Shown here: piece by piece, positions 38,193-45,604 of the stretch | Numbering within the stretch: position 1 is the first letter of the stretch | Layout: each line of letters begins with the position of its first letter | NCBI GenBank assembly: GCA_022823665.1 | Contig: JAJEHN010000017.1 | Coordinates: 47,501-111,500, forward strand | From: Thermoanaerobaculia bacterium | GTDB taxonomy: Bacteria; Acidobacteriota; Thermoanaerobaculia; Multivoradales; Multivoraceae | DNA length: 64,000 nucleotides | Direction of reading: 5' to 3' | Notes under the pieces: generated by a model | Databases searched by the model: none | What the model was told of the DNA's origin: nothing | What the model saw: the letters and a program-made list of their open reading frames with translations, nothing else | Program-made: the position numbers and the translations under genes

Positions 38193-40065
38193 GAAACAGG
38201 ATCGTAACAGCAGCAAGGCGCTCAGAACGGCCGTCCTTCTCGCGGCGGGACTGGCGCTTGCGGTGGCTGCGAGCGGCCAGTTCAGGCCGCCTCCCAAGGC
38301 CTCGGTCGAGGCCTTCACAGACTTCACGTCTTACGCCGCCGGAACGCCCGTCCGCCTTGCCGCCGTCGTGACGATCGACGACGGCTGGCACATCCAGAGC
38401 CACACGCCGAGCTACGAGTATCTGATTCCCACCGAACTCGCCCTGGAGCTGCCGGAGGGCTGGCCCGAGGCCGTCATCCGCTATCCCGCCCACATCATGT
38501 GGCAGTCGCAGTTCGCGGAGGATCCGCTCGCGGCCTACGAGGTCGAAGCGGTGATCCACGCCGACGTGGAGCTGCCGGCCGACCTCCCGACCGGCGCCGT
38601 CGAGGTGCCGATCGAACTCCTGTATCAGGCCTGCGACGAACTCGTCTGCCTGCCGCCCACCACCGCCGAGACGACGCTGCGCCTCGAGATCGGCGAGACC
38701 GGCGAGCCGACCGGTCATCCCGCCTTCGAGGCCGCACCGGCGGCGCCCCCCTCGACCGGCGGAGGCCTGAGCCTCTTCGCCGCGCTGATCCCGGCACTGC
38801 TGGGCGGCCTGATCCTGAACGGCATGCCGTGCGTCCTGCCGATCGTCTCGCTCAAGCTCTTCGGCTTCGCCCAGGCGTCCGGCAAGCCACGCCGGGAGAT
38901 CGTCGGCGGCGCGCTGATGACGACCCTGGGCATCCTGGTCTCGTTCTGGGCACTGGCCGGCGCAACGCTGCTCGCCCGCTCCGCCGGGCAGGCCATCGGA
39001 TGGGGCATCCAGTTCCAGAACCCCCTGTTCGTGACCTTCCTGGCCCTGGTGCTCACCCTGTTCAGCCTGAACGTCTGGGGCCTGTTCGAGATTCAGTTGC
39101 CGCACGCACTCGCCAACCGCCTGGGCGGCCACGCGCACTCTGCCCACGGGGAGCACTCGCACTCGCACTCGGCGACCGTCGCCGACGGCCAGACCGGCGG
39201 TGGGAGCTACTCCGGGCACTTCTTCTCCGGCGTGTTCGCCACCCTGATGGCCACGCCCTGCTCGGCGCCCTTCCTGGGCACGGCGGTCGGCTTCGCGCTG
39301 AGCCAGCCGGCGACCACGATCGTCGTCGTGTTCACCGCGGTCGGCATCGGCCTCGCCACTCCGTACCTGCTGCTGGCCGCCATGCCCCGAGCCACGCGGC
39401 TGCTGCCCCGGCCCGGCGAGTGGATGGCGACGCTGCGCGGCGTCATGGGCTTCCTGATCGCCGGCACGACGATCTGGCTCCTCTACGTGCTCGCGGGTCA
39501 GATGGACAGCGCCCGGCTTGCCTTCCTGGAAGTCGGCCTGCTGACTCTGGCCCTCTTCATCTGGCTGCAGAGCCGTAGCCGGAAGACGGGTGTACGCGTC
39601 TTCGGCCGGGTCGGCGCCGCCGCCGCGGCCGTCCTGGTGCTGCTGCTGGCGAACGGCGCGCCCGTCCAGTCCGCGACCGGGGCCGGCGCTCCGAGCGGCA
39701 TGAAGGTCCTTGACTGGGTGCCGTTCGACCCGGTCCAGGCCGAGACGCTCGCCGCCGAGGGCCGGCTCGTCTTCGTGGACGTCACCGCGGACTGGTGCGC
39801 GACCTGCAAGGTCAACGAGCGGCTGGTACTCGAGACCGACGAGACGGCCGCACTCTTCGCCCGCTACGAGGTGGTCGCGATGCAGGCCGACTGGACCAAC
39901 CGGAACGACGACATCGCCCGCTACCTGGCGAGCTTCGGCCGCTACGGCATCCCCTTCTACGCCCTCTACCGCCCCGGCCAGGAACCCCACGTGTTCAGCG
40001 AACTGCTGCGCGGCGGCAGGCTGGAGGAAGCGATCAGGAACTCGGCCGGCGGCGCGGCCGGCTGA
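38191..40065 (+). CDS. dsbD: DsbD-like thiol:disulfide interchange protein
   Basis: Passes electrons from cytosolic thioredoxin to the periplasm. In 624 residues: a signal peptide, an N-terminal DsbD-alpha domain (YQACDELVCLPP), eight or so membrane segments with the redox cysteines NGMPCVLPI and MATPCSAPF, and a C-terminal thioredoxin domain with ADWCATCK. A histidine-rich loop (AHSAHGEHSHSHS) is inserted between membrane segments, which is unusual and could bind metal. The start codon overlaps that of the divergent aminotransferase. Confidence 0.9.
   Translation: MKQDRNSSKALRTAVLLAAGLALAVAASGQFRPPPKASVEAFTDFTSYAAGTPVRLAAVVTIDDGWHIQSHTPSYEYLIPTELALELPEGWPEAVIRYPAHIMWQSQFAEDPLAAYEVEAVIHADVELPADLPTGAVEVPIELLYQACDELVCLPPTTAETTLRLEIGETGEPTGHPAFEAAPAAPPSTGGGLSLFAALIPALLGGLILNGMPCVLPIVSLKLFGFAQASGKPRREIVGGALMTTLGILVSFWALAGATLLARSAGQAIGWGIQFQNPLFVTFLALVLTLFSLNVWGLFEIQLPHALANRLGGHAHSAHGEHSHSHSATVADGQTGGGSYSGHFFSGVFATLMATPCSAPFLGTAVGFALSQPATTIVVVFTAVGIGLATPYLLLAAMPRATRLLPRPGEWMATLRGVMGFLIAGTTIWLLYVLAGQMDSARLAFLEVGLLTLALFIWLQSRSRKTGVRVFGRVGAAAAAVLVLLLANGAPVQSATGAGAPSGMKVLDWVPFDPVQAETLAAEGRLVFVDVTADWCATCKVNERLVLETDETAALFARYEVVAMQADWTNRNDDIARYLASFGRYGIPFYALYRPGQEPHVFSELLRGGRLEEAIRNSAGGAAG
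38201..38206 (-). promoter_or_regulatory. -10-like TACGAT for the aminotransferase, inside dsbD
   Basis: TACGAT on the minus strand ends 8 bases before the aminotransferase ATG and lies within the first codons of dsbD. The -35 is not recognisable. Confidence 0.4.
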
Positions 40066-40072
40066 GGCACGT

Positions 40073-41176
40073 TCAGAGCGGCCGGCCCGGCGCCGCCACG
40101 AAGACATCCCCCTCGCCTTCTTCATTCACGGTGAAGATCCGGTCGAGCCGCCGTACCGTGGCGCCGGCGTCGAAGTCCAGGCACAGGTCCGCGCCGTCCA
40201 GCATGCCGGCGGCGCCCTCGGCGGCGCTGTCCGCGAACAGGACGGCCCAACGATCGCCGACGTGAACGAGATCGCCCGGCGCCGGCGAGCCGTCGCCCGG
40301 GGCGCTCCACGCGGTGCTGCCATCGAGCGGCGCGAGTTCCCATGTCAGGTCCTCCCAGGTGACGCCGCCCGCGGCGAGGATGTCCCGCAGCACGGAAACC
40401 TGGCTGAAGGCGAGCCGGTCGTCGTAGAGCTGCTGCAGCCGGGTGACGGCGGAAGAGTCCCATCCGTCCCCCTCCCGGTGGATTCCAGGCAGACCGAAGA
40501 CCGCCGACGGCGTACCCAGCGCCCCCGGCAGCCGCGCCTCGAGCCGGGTACCGTCGGGGGGAGCCGGTGACTTGACGCGCTGATCCGGGACCAGGGCGTC
40601 CTCGTCGATCGCGGCCTCGACCCAGACCTGGTAGCGGAGGGTGCCGAAGTCCCGGTCGATGTCGGGGCCGTCGTTCTCGAGCCAACCGTCGAAGTGGGCG
40701 TCGAGCGTGCCGTCGATCGACCAGGCGCTGCCCCACTCGGGCCGGAAGAAGGGCTCGTAGGCGAAGCGCTCGACATCGGCGGCTTCTTCCAGCTCCCGGA
40801 ACGGAACGCCGTGTTCGACGCTGAACCAGAGCATCCGGACCCAGCCCAGACCTCCGATCCGTTCCGGCGGAAGCGCCTCGAACCGGCGACCGTCGATCTC
40901 GACCTGGGGAACGGCGCTGTAGTAAACGGGTTCGCCCGCTTCGTCGCCGCGGCGCGGCTCCGTCGCCAGCACGGCGTGCAGGCGGAAGCCCTGGCCGGCG
41001 GCCATCTCGATGTCGCCCGTCCGCGCCACGCCGTCGCCGCCGACCTCGATGCCGACCCAGGCGCCGGACAGGGTCGGCACGCGCGCCAGCTCCGCCCGCG
41101 GCAGAAACCAGAGAACCGCCGCAGCCACGGCGACGATCACGCCGATGATCAGGAAGAGCAGGCGATTCCCTTGCAC
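40073..41176 (-). CDS. Membrane-anchored protein of unknown function
   Basis: A 367-residue protein with one N-terminal membrane segment (LLFLIIGVIVAVAAAVLWFL), so the rest should face the periplasm. I do not recognise a domain. The soluble part is acidic, with many Trp and almost no Cys. The start is GTG, with TAGGAT 6 bases upstream; that hexamer overlaps the rnhB stop. It converges on dsbD, 7 bases away. Confidence 0.7.
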   Translation of the reverse strand: MQGNRLLFLIIGVIVAVAAAVLWFLPRAELARVPTLSGAWVGIEVGGDGVARTGDIEMAAGQGFRLHAVLATEPRRGDEAGEPVYYSAVPQVEIDGRRFEALPPERIGGLGWVRMLWFSVEHGVPFRELEEAADVERFAYEPFFRPEWGSAWSIDGTLDAHFDGWLENDGPDIDRDFGTLRYQVWVEAAIDEDALVPDQRVKSPAPPDGTRLEARLPGALGTPSAVFGLPGIHREGDGWDSSAVTRLQQLYDDRLAFSQVSVLRDILAAGGVTWEDLTWELAPLDGSTAWSAPGDGSPAPGDLVHVGDRWAVLFADSAAEGAAGMLDGADLCLDFDAGATVRRLDRIFTVNEEGEGDVFVAAPGRPL

Positions 41177-41182
41177 GGGTGG

Positions 41183-41188
41183 ATCCTA
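41183..41188 (-). promoter_or_regulatory. -10-like TAGGAT before the anchored-protein gene
   Basis: TAGGAT ends 6 bases before the GTG start and includes the TAG stop of rnhB. No ribosome site is seen, so a leaderless transcript is plausible. Confidence 0.4.
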
Positions 41189-41815
41189 GCCCCTGGTCTC
41201 TTCCCCCCGGCCGGGCAGCACGGAGCGAAAGGTGAGGCGATGAAGCGGCGTCGGCCCCAGCTCGCGCAGGGCGGCGCGATGCCGTTCCGAGGCATAGCCC
41301 TTGTGGCTGGCGAAGCCGAAGCCCGGATACTGCCGGTCGTACGCCGTCATCATCCGGTCCCGGTGTGTCTTGGCGATGATCGAGGCGCAGGCGACGGCGA
41401 AGCTGAGCGAATCCGCCCGCACCAGCGGCAGCGTCGGGACGGCGGCGCCGCGGACTTCCACCTCGTCGAGCGGCACGGCATCGACCAGGGCGACCGCGGG
41501 CCGAACGGTCAGCGACCCCAGGGCCAGCCGCATCGCCCGGCGCGTCGCTTCGAGCACGTTGACGCGGTCGATCAACGCCGCGTCGCCGACGCCCGTGGCC
41601 CAGGCCACCGCCTTCCGCTTGATCGTCCGCGCCAGCCGTTCCCGCTGTTTCCCGGAGAGCCGCTTGCTGTCGTCGACGCCGGGAATCAGGCAGTCCGGAC
41701 CCACGACGACAGCCGCCGCCACGACCGGACCGGCGAGACAGCCGCGTCCCGCCTCGTCGATCCCGGCAACGAGCTCATAGCCGGCCGCCGCGAACTGATC
41801 CTCGAGCCCGCGCAT
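41186..41815 (-). CDS. rnhB: Ribonuclease HII
   Basis: Cleaves RNA in RNA-DNA hybrids and at single ribonucleotides. The 209-residue protein has the GIDEAGRGCLAGPVVAAAV block with the first Asp-Glu pair, LVDAVPL with the next Asp, and ADSLSFAVACASIIAKTHRD with the last. It lies 41 bases after rplS, the same neighbour as in Bacillus where only one GTPase gene intervenes. Confidence 0.96.
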   Translation of the reverse strand: MRGLEDQFAAAGYELVAGIDEAGRGCLAGPVVAAAVVVGPDCLIPGVDDSKRLSGKQRERLARTIKRKAVAWATGVGDAALIDRVNVLEATRRAMRLALGSLTVRPAVALVDAVPLDEVEVRGAAVPTLPLVRADSLSFAVACASIIAKTHRDRMMTAYDRQYPGFGFASHKGYASERHRAALRELGPTPLHRLTFRSVLPGRGEETRG

Positions 41816-41856
41816 CAGGCGCAGGCGATACGTCTCGGCGAGTAGCGCCGCCGCCT

Positions 41857-42204
41857 TCAGCGGTCGCGACGCTCCTCGATCCGGGCGGCGCGTCCGCGGA
41901 GCTTCCGCAGGTAGTAGAGCTTCGCCCGCCGGACCTTGCCGCGGCGAACGACCTCGATCTGGCCGATCACCGGCGAATGGAGCGGGAAGATGCGCTCGAC
42001 CCCGATTCCGCCCGAGACCTTGCGCACGGTGAAGGTCTCCCGGGTGCCGCTGCCCCGCCGGGAGATGACCACGCCCTGGAAGATCTGGATGCGCTCCTTG
42101 GCGCCTTCCCGGACCCGGACGTGGACCTTGACCGTGTCTCCGGCCCGGAAGTCCGGCAGGCCATCCCGCACGTACTCCTGCTCAACCTGCTGTAGATCGT
42201 GCAT
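41857..42204 (-). CDS. rplS: Ribosomal protein bL19
   Basis: Large-subunit protein at the 30S-50S interface. The 115 residues contain [40 protein letters not shown] and [18 protein letters not shown] promoter and a hairpin leader lie upstream, so it can be transcribed apart from trmD. Confidence 0.97.
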   Translation of the reverse strand: MHDLQQVEQEYVRDGLPDFRAGDTVKVHVRVREGAKERIQIFQGVVISRRGSGTRETFTVRKVSGGIGVERIFPLHSPVIGQIEVVRRGKVRRAKLYYLRKLRGRAARIEERRDR

Positions 42205-42279
42205 TGCGTGTCACCTGTACCTCGGCCGCGAGTCCTGTCCCGCGCCCTGTTGTCTCCTGGCGAACTTCACTCCCTCATC

Positions 42280-42357
42280 CCGCGGTCGGTCGCTGCTGAC
42301 CGCGGATCGCGAAGCGGCAGGAGGCGGATTATCGCCTGTTCGGCGCCCCGGGCGCAA
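42280..42357 (-). promoter_or_regulatory. rplS promoter and leader hairpin
   Basis: On the minus strand TTGCGC (42352-42357), 18 bases, then GATAAT (42328-42333) looks like a sigma-70 promoter. The -10 contains the trmD stop codon. Downstream, CCGCGGTC-10 nt-GACCGCGG (42280-42305) is a perfect 8-bp hairpin within the 124-base leader. Other bacteria have L19 leader RNAs that sense free L19; this could be one, but no known consensus was checked. Confidence 0.5.
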
Positions 42358-43051
42358 CCTCTTGACCGCCAGGGTCTCCAGCCAGCAGGTCCGGCCGCTT
42401 GCGGCGCGTCGCTTCGAGCGCCTGCTCGCGCCGCCAGGCGTCGATGCGCGCATGGTCGCCGGATCGCAGCACCTCGGGCACGTCGATTCCCTCGACGGTC
42501 CGCGGGCGGGTGTAGTGCGGATGGTCGAGCAGGCCCGAGCGGAAGCTCTCGTTCTCGACGGATTCCGGCCGGCCGACCACACCGGGGATGTGCCGCGACA
42601 CCGCCTCGATGACCGTCATGGCGGGCACCTCGCCGCCGGAAAGAACGTAGTCGCCGACGGAAAGCTCGGAGTCGACGACCAGCATCCGCACCCGCTCGTC
42701 GATCGCCTCGTAGCGCCCGCACAGCAGCAGCAGCCGCTCCTCGCCGGCCAGGCCGCGCACCCGCGCATCGTCCAGGCGCTCGCCCTGAGGCGAGAGCAGG
42801 ATGCGGTGAGGCCGCGGGCCGTCGCCGGAAACCGCGCGCACGGCATTGAGCCAGGGCTCTGCCTTCATCACCATGCCGCCGCCGCCGCCGTACGGTTCGT
42901 CGTCGACGCTCCGGTGCGGATCGTCGGTGTAGTCGCGGAGGTCGTGGACGTGAACCTCGAGCAGGCCGGCGGCGATCGCCCGGCCGATCAGGCTCGCCGC
43001 CAGGAACTCCCGGAAGACGGCGGGGAAGATCGTTATGACGTCGACCCGCAT
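42329..43051 (-). CDS. trmD: tRNA (guanine-37-N1) methyltransferase
   Basis: Methylates G37 next to the anticodon using S-adenosylmethionine through a trefoil-knot fold. The 240-residue protein has MRVDVITIFPAVFREFL, PHRSVDDEPYGGGGGMV, the knot region LLCGRYEAIDERV and DYVLSGGE. It overlaps rimM by 19 bases and supplies both the -35 and -10 region of rplS within its last codons. Confidence 0.97.
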   Translation of the reverse strand: MRVDVITIFPAVFREFLAASLIGRAIAAGLLEVHVHDLRDYTDDPHRSVDDEPYGGGGGMVMKAEPWLNAVRAVSGDGPRPHRILLSPQGERLDDARVRGLAGEERLLLLCGRYEAIDERVRMLVVDSELSVGDYVLSGGEVPAMTVIEAVSRHIPGVVGRPESVENESFRSGLLDHPHYTRPRTVEGIDVPEVLRSGDHARIDAWRREQALEATRRKRPDLLAGDPGGQEVAPGAPNRR

Positions 43052-43593
43052 ACCTCGAGGAGTCCCTCCGGCAGGTCGCTCGTGATCAGACCTTCAACGA
43101 CGTCGATCTCCGGCAGCAGCGCGCCGGCGAACGGAACCAGCACCGACGCACCGTCACGCGCCGCCACTTCGAGCAGGACGCCGCCACCGTCCTCCACCAC
43201 CGCGGCGACCTCGCCGAGTTCTCCGAGCCTCCTGTCGACGACCCGGCAGCCGACGAGCTGGAAGTAGTAGAACGTGCCGTCCTCGGCCGCGGGCACCTGG
43301 TCCTCCGGCACCTCGAGCAGGGCGCCGCGGAGCGCCTCCGCGGCGTCGCGGTCCGTCACGTCGGCGAAGCGCACGAGCTGCCTGCCGCGATGCGGCCGGC
43401 TGGACGCCACCTCCAGCCGCCGGACCCGGCCGCCGATCTCGGCGAGGAGCCTGGAGCCCTTCCGGAACCGGTCCGGATTCTCGCTGTCCGCGTCGACCAG
43501 CACCTCGCCCCGCAGGCCGTGCGCGCGCAGGACGGCGCCGACCGTCACCATCTCCGCTCCTTCGCTGCCGGTCGACCGCGGCGGCTGTTTCAT
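43033..43593 (-). CDS. rimM: Ribosome maturation factor RimM
   Basis: Helps assemble the 30S subunit head with protein uS19. From the ATG at 43593 the product is 186 residues with TVGAVLRAHGLRGEVLV, RFKG-like context replaced by RFRKGSRLLAE, and the C-terminal PRC-barrel LGELGEVAAVVEDGGG. GGAGG is 5 bases ahead, which fixes this start against an upstream one at 43638. Confidence 0.95.
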   Translation of the reverse strand: MKQPPRSTGSEGAEMVTVGAVLRAHGLRGEVLVDADSENPDRFRKGSRLLAEIGGRVRRLEVASSRPHRGRQLVRFADVTDRDAAEALRGALLEVPEDQVPAAEDGTFYYFQLVGCRVVDRRLGELGEVAAVVEDGGGVLLEVAARDGASVLVPFAGALLPEIDVVEGLITSDLPEGLLEVCGSTS

Positions 43594-43641
43594 CTCTACC
43601 TCCGACCACCTGGTCCGGGCGCGCGGACCGCCCGCCATCTG

Positions 43642-43887
43642 CTAGTCGGGCTCGACGATCTCGACCTCGTAGTACTCGCCGGCCTCGGCGCCGCGGACTT
43701 CCAGCAGGGCGCGCAGCGACCTGACGCTACGGCCCTGGCGGCCGATCACGCGGCCGAGCTCGTCCGGCGCGACCTCGACCTGGAGGACGATCGCGTCCTC
43801 CTCTTCGATCTCCTCGACGCGGACCGCCTCCCCGCGATCCACCATCGACCGGACGACGCCCGCGAGTTGATCGGCGACTTCCGACAT
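43642..43887 (-). CDS. khpA: KH-domain RNA-binding protein KhpA
   Basis: An 81-residue protein with one KH fold; LGRVIGRQGRSVRSLRALL holds the GxxG loop. In Firmicutes KhpA binds RNA with KhpB and affects cell division. Its place between rpsP and rimM is widely conserved in bacteria. Confidence 0.93.
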   Translation of the reverse strand: MSEVADQLAGVVRSMVDRGEAVRVEEIEEEDAIVLQVEVAPDELGRVIGRQGRSVRSLRALLEVRGAEAGEYYEVEIVEPD

Positions 43888-43900
43888 GACGCGACCCGCC

Positions 43901-44155
43901 CTACGAGTCCGCGGCGCCCGCCGCGGCAGCCCGCCGCACCAGGCCGCGGACGGTATCCGTGAGCTGCGCTCCGCGCGCCACCCAATGGTCGATGCGGTCC
44001 GACTTCAGCCGGATGACCACCGGGTCCTTGCAGGGATCGTAGTGACCGACCTCCTCGATCACCGCCGACGTCGGCACCTTGCGGCTGTCCGACACCACGA
44101 CGCGGTAGAAGGGTCTGTGGCGCGAACCCATGCGCCGGAGTCTTATCTTCACCAT
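43901..44155 (-). CDS. rpsP: Ribosomal protein bS16
   Basis: 30S protein of 84 residues. MVKIRLRRMGSRHRPFYRVV and IEEVGHYDPCKDP are diagnostic. The tail is Ala-rich and short. The first gene of the rpsP-khpA-rimM-trmD run. Confidence 0.97.
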   Translation of the reverse strand: MVKIRLRRMGSRHRPFYRVVVSDSRKVPTSAVIEEVGHYDPCKDPVVIRLKSDRIDHWVARGAQLTDTVRGLVRRAAAAGAADS

Positions 44156-44290
44156 TTTCAGGATCTTCCAGAGTTCGGGATTCTTCCGGGTTGTAGACGC
44201 GCCCGCTCCGTGCCAGTTGCGGAGCCGGGGCAGCGGCGCAGTCTAGCAGCAGAACGTCGTGTTGAAAGGCAGGCGTTGAGCCGCATCCAC
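44156..44290 (-). other. ffh-rpsP intergenic region
   Basis: 135 bases with no gene. A weak TTTCAA-16-TAGACT pair on the minus strand could be an rpsP promoter about 70 bases upstream of its ATG. I see no tRNA or strong terminator hairpin. Confidence 0.3.
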
Positions 44291-45604
44291 CTACACCCCC
44301 CGGATCCCCTGCATCCACTTGCCCCTGGTGCGCTTCATCAGCTTCCGCATCTGGCGGTACTGCCGGAGCAACTGGTTCAGTTCCTGGACGGTGCGGCCGG
44401 AGCCGCGGGCGATGCGGCGGCGGCGGCTGGCGTTGAGGATCGCCGGGTTGCGGCGTTCGCGCGGGGTCATCGAGTCGATCAGCGCGGTGATGCCGACCAG
44501 ACGGCTCTCGTCCACCGCGCCCGCCAGGTTCGCTCCGCGGAACTGACCGGGAAGCAGTTCGAGGAGCTGGGACAGCGGCCCCATGCGGCGGAGCTGCCGC
44601 AACTGGTCGCGCAGGTCCTCCAGGGTGAACTCCTGGCGGGCGATGCGCTCGGCGAGGCGCTCCGTTTCCTCGCGGTCGACGACCCGCTCGGCCTTCTCGA
44701 TCAGGGACAGCACATCGCCCATGCCCAAGATGCGGGAGGCGATGCGGTCCGGCGCGAAGGACTCCAGGTCTTCGAGCTTCTCGCCGACGCCGACGAAACG
44801 GAGCGGAACCTCGGTGACGCCCCGGAGCGACAGCGCGGCGCCGCCGCGGGCGTCGCCGTCGAGCTTGGTCATCACCGCGCCGGTGAGCGGCGCGCCCTCG
44901 GCGAACGCGGCCGCGCTCCGCACCGCGTCCTGCCCGGTCATCGCGTCGCAGACGAAGAGCGTCTCGCAGGGGTCGACGCGGTCCGCCAGCGCCACGAGTT
45001 CGGCCATCGACTCCTCGTCCACATGCAGGCGGCCCGCGGTGTCGAAGATGAGCGTGTCGAAGCCGCCGTCCCGAGCCGCCGCCAGGGCGCGGTTCGAGAA
45101 GGCCGGCAGATCGTCCCCGGCCGAAGGCTCGATGACCGTGGCGCCGGCCGCGGCGCCGACCTGCCTGAGCTGCTCCACCGCCGCGGCCCGCTGGAGGTCT
45201 CCGGCCGCCAGCACCGGGTTCCTGCCCTGCCCGCGGAGCCGCACCGCCAGCTTGCCGGCGGTCGTCGTCTTGCCCGAGCCCTGGAGGCCGCAGAGCAGCA
45301 CGACCGCCGGCCGGCCCGTGAGCTCGAGCTCCGCCCCCGGCTCCCCCAGCACCGCGATCAGCTCGTCGCGGACGATCCGGATCATCTGCTGGTCCGGGGT
45401 CAGGCTGCTCAGCACCTCCTCGCCCAGCGCCTGCTCCTGGACCCGGCCGATAAAGGAGCGGACCACCCGGACGTGGACGTCGGCCTCCAGGAGCGCGAGG
45501 CGGATCTGCCGCACGGCCCGCCGCACGTGATCCTCCGAAATCCGGCCTTCCGAGCGCAGGGAGCGGAAGACTCCCTGGAGCTTGTCCTGCAGACCCTCGA
45601 ACAT
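44291..45604 (-). CDS. ffh: Signal recognition particle protein Ffh
   Basis: SRP54 GTPase that targets membrane proteins with 4.5S RNA. In 437 residues: N domain, G domain with GLQGSGKTTTAGKLA, DTAGRLHVDEE, TKLDGDARGG and the M domain ending in RKLMKRTRGKWMQGIRGV. The M-domain hydrophobic groove is somewhat Met-poor but has the RNA-binding SRRRRIARGSG. Its ATG shares one base with the stop of the RND gene. Confidence 0.97.
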   Translation of the reverse strand: MFEGLQDKLQGVFRSLRSEGRISEDHVRRAVRQIRLALLEADVHVRVVRSFIGRVQEQALGEEVLSSLTPDQQMIRIVRDELIAVLGEPGAELELTGRPAVVLLCGLQGSGKTTTAGKLAVRLRGQGRNPVLAAGDLQRAAAVEQLRQVGAAAGATVIEPSAGDDLPAFSNRALAAARDGGFDTLIFDTAGRLHVDEESMAELVALADRVDPCETLFVCDAMTGQDAVRSAAAFAEGAPLTGAVMTKLDGDARGGAALSLRGVTEVPLRFVGVGEKLEDLESFAPDRIASRILGMGDVLSLIEKAERVVDREETERLAERIARQEFTLEDLRDQLRQLRRMGPLSQLLELLPGQFRGANLAGAVDESRLVGITALIDSMTPRERRNPAILNASRRRRIARGSGRTVQELNQLLRQYRQMRKLMKRTRGKWMQGIRGV

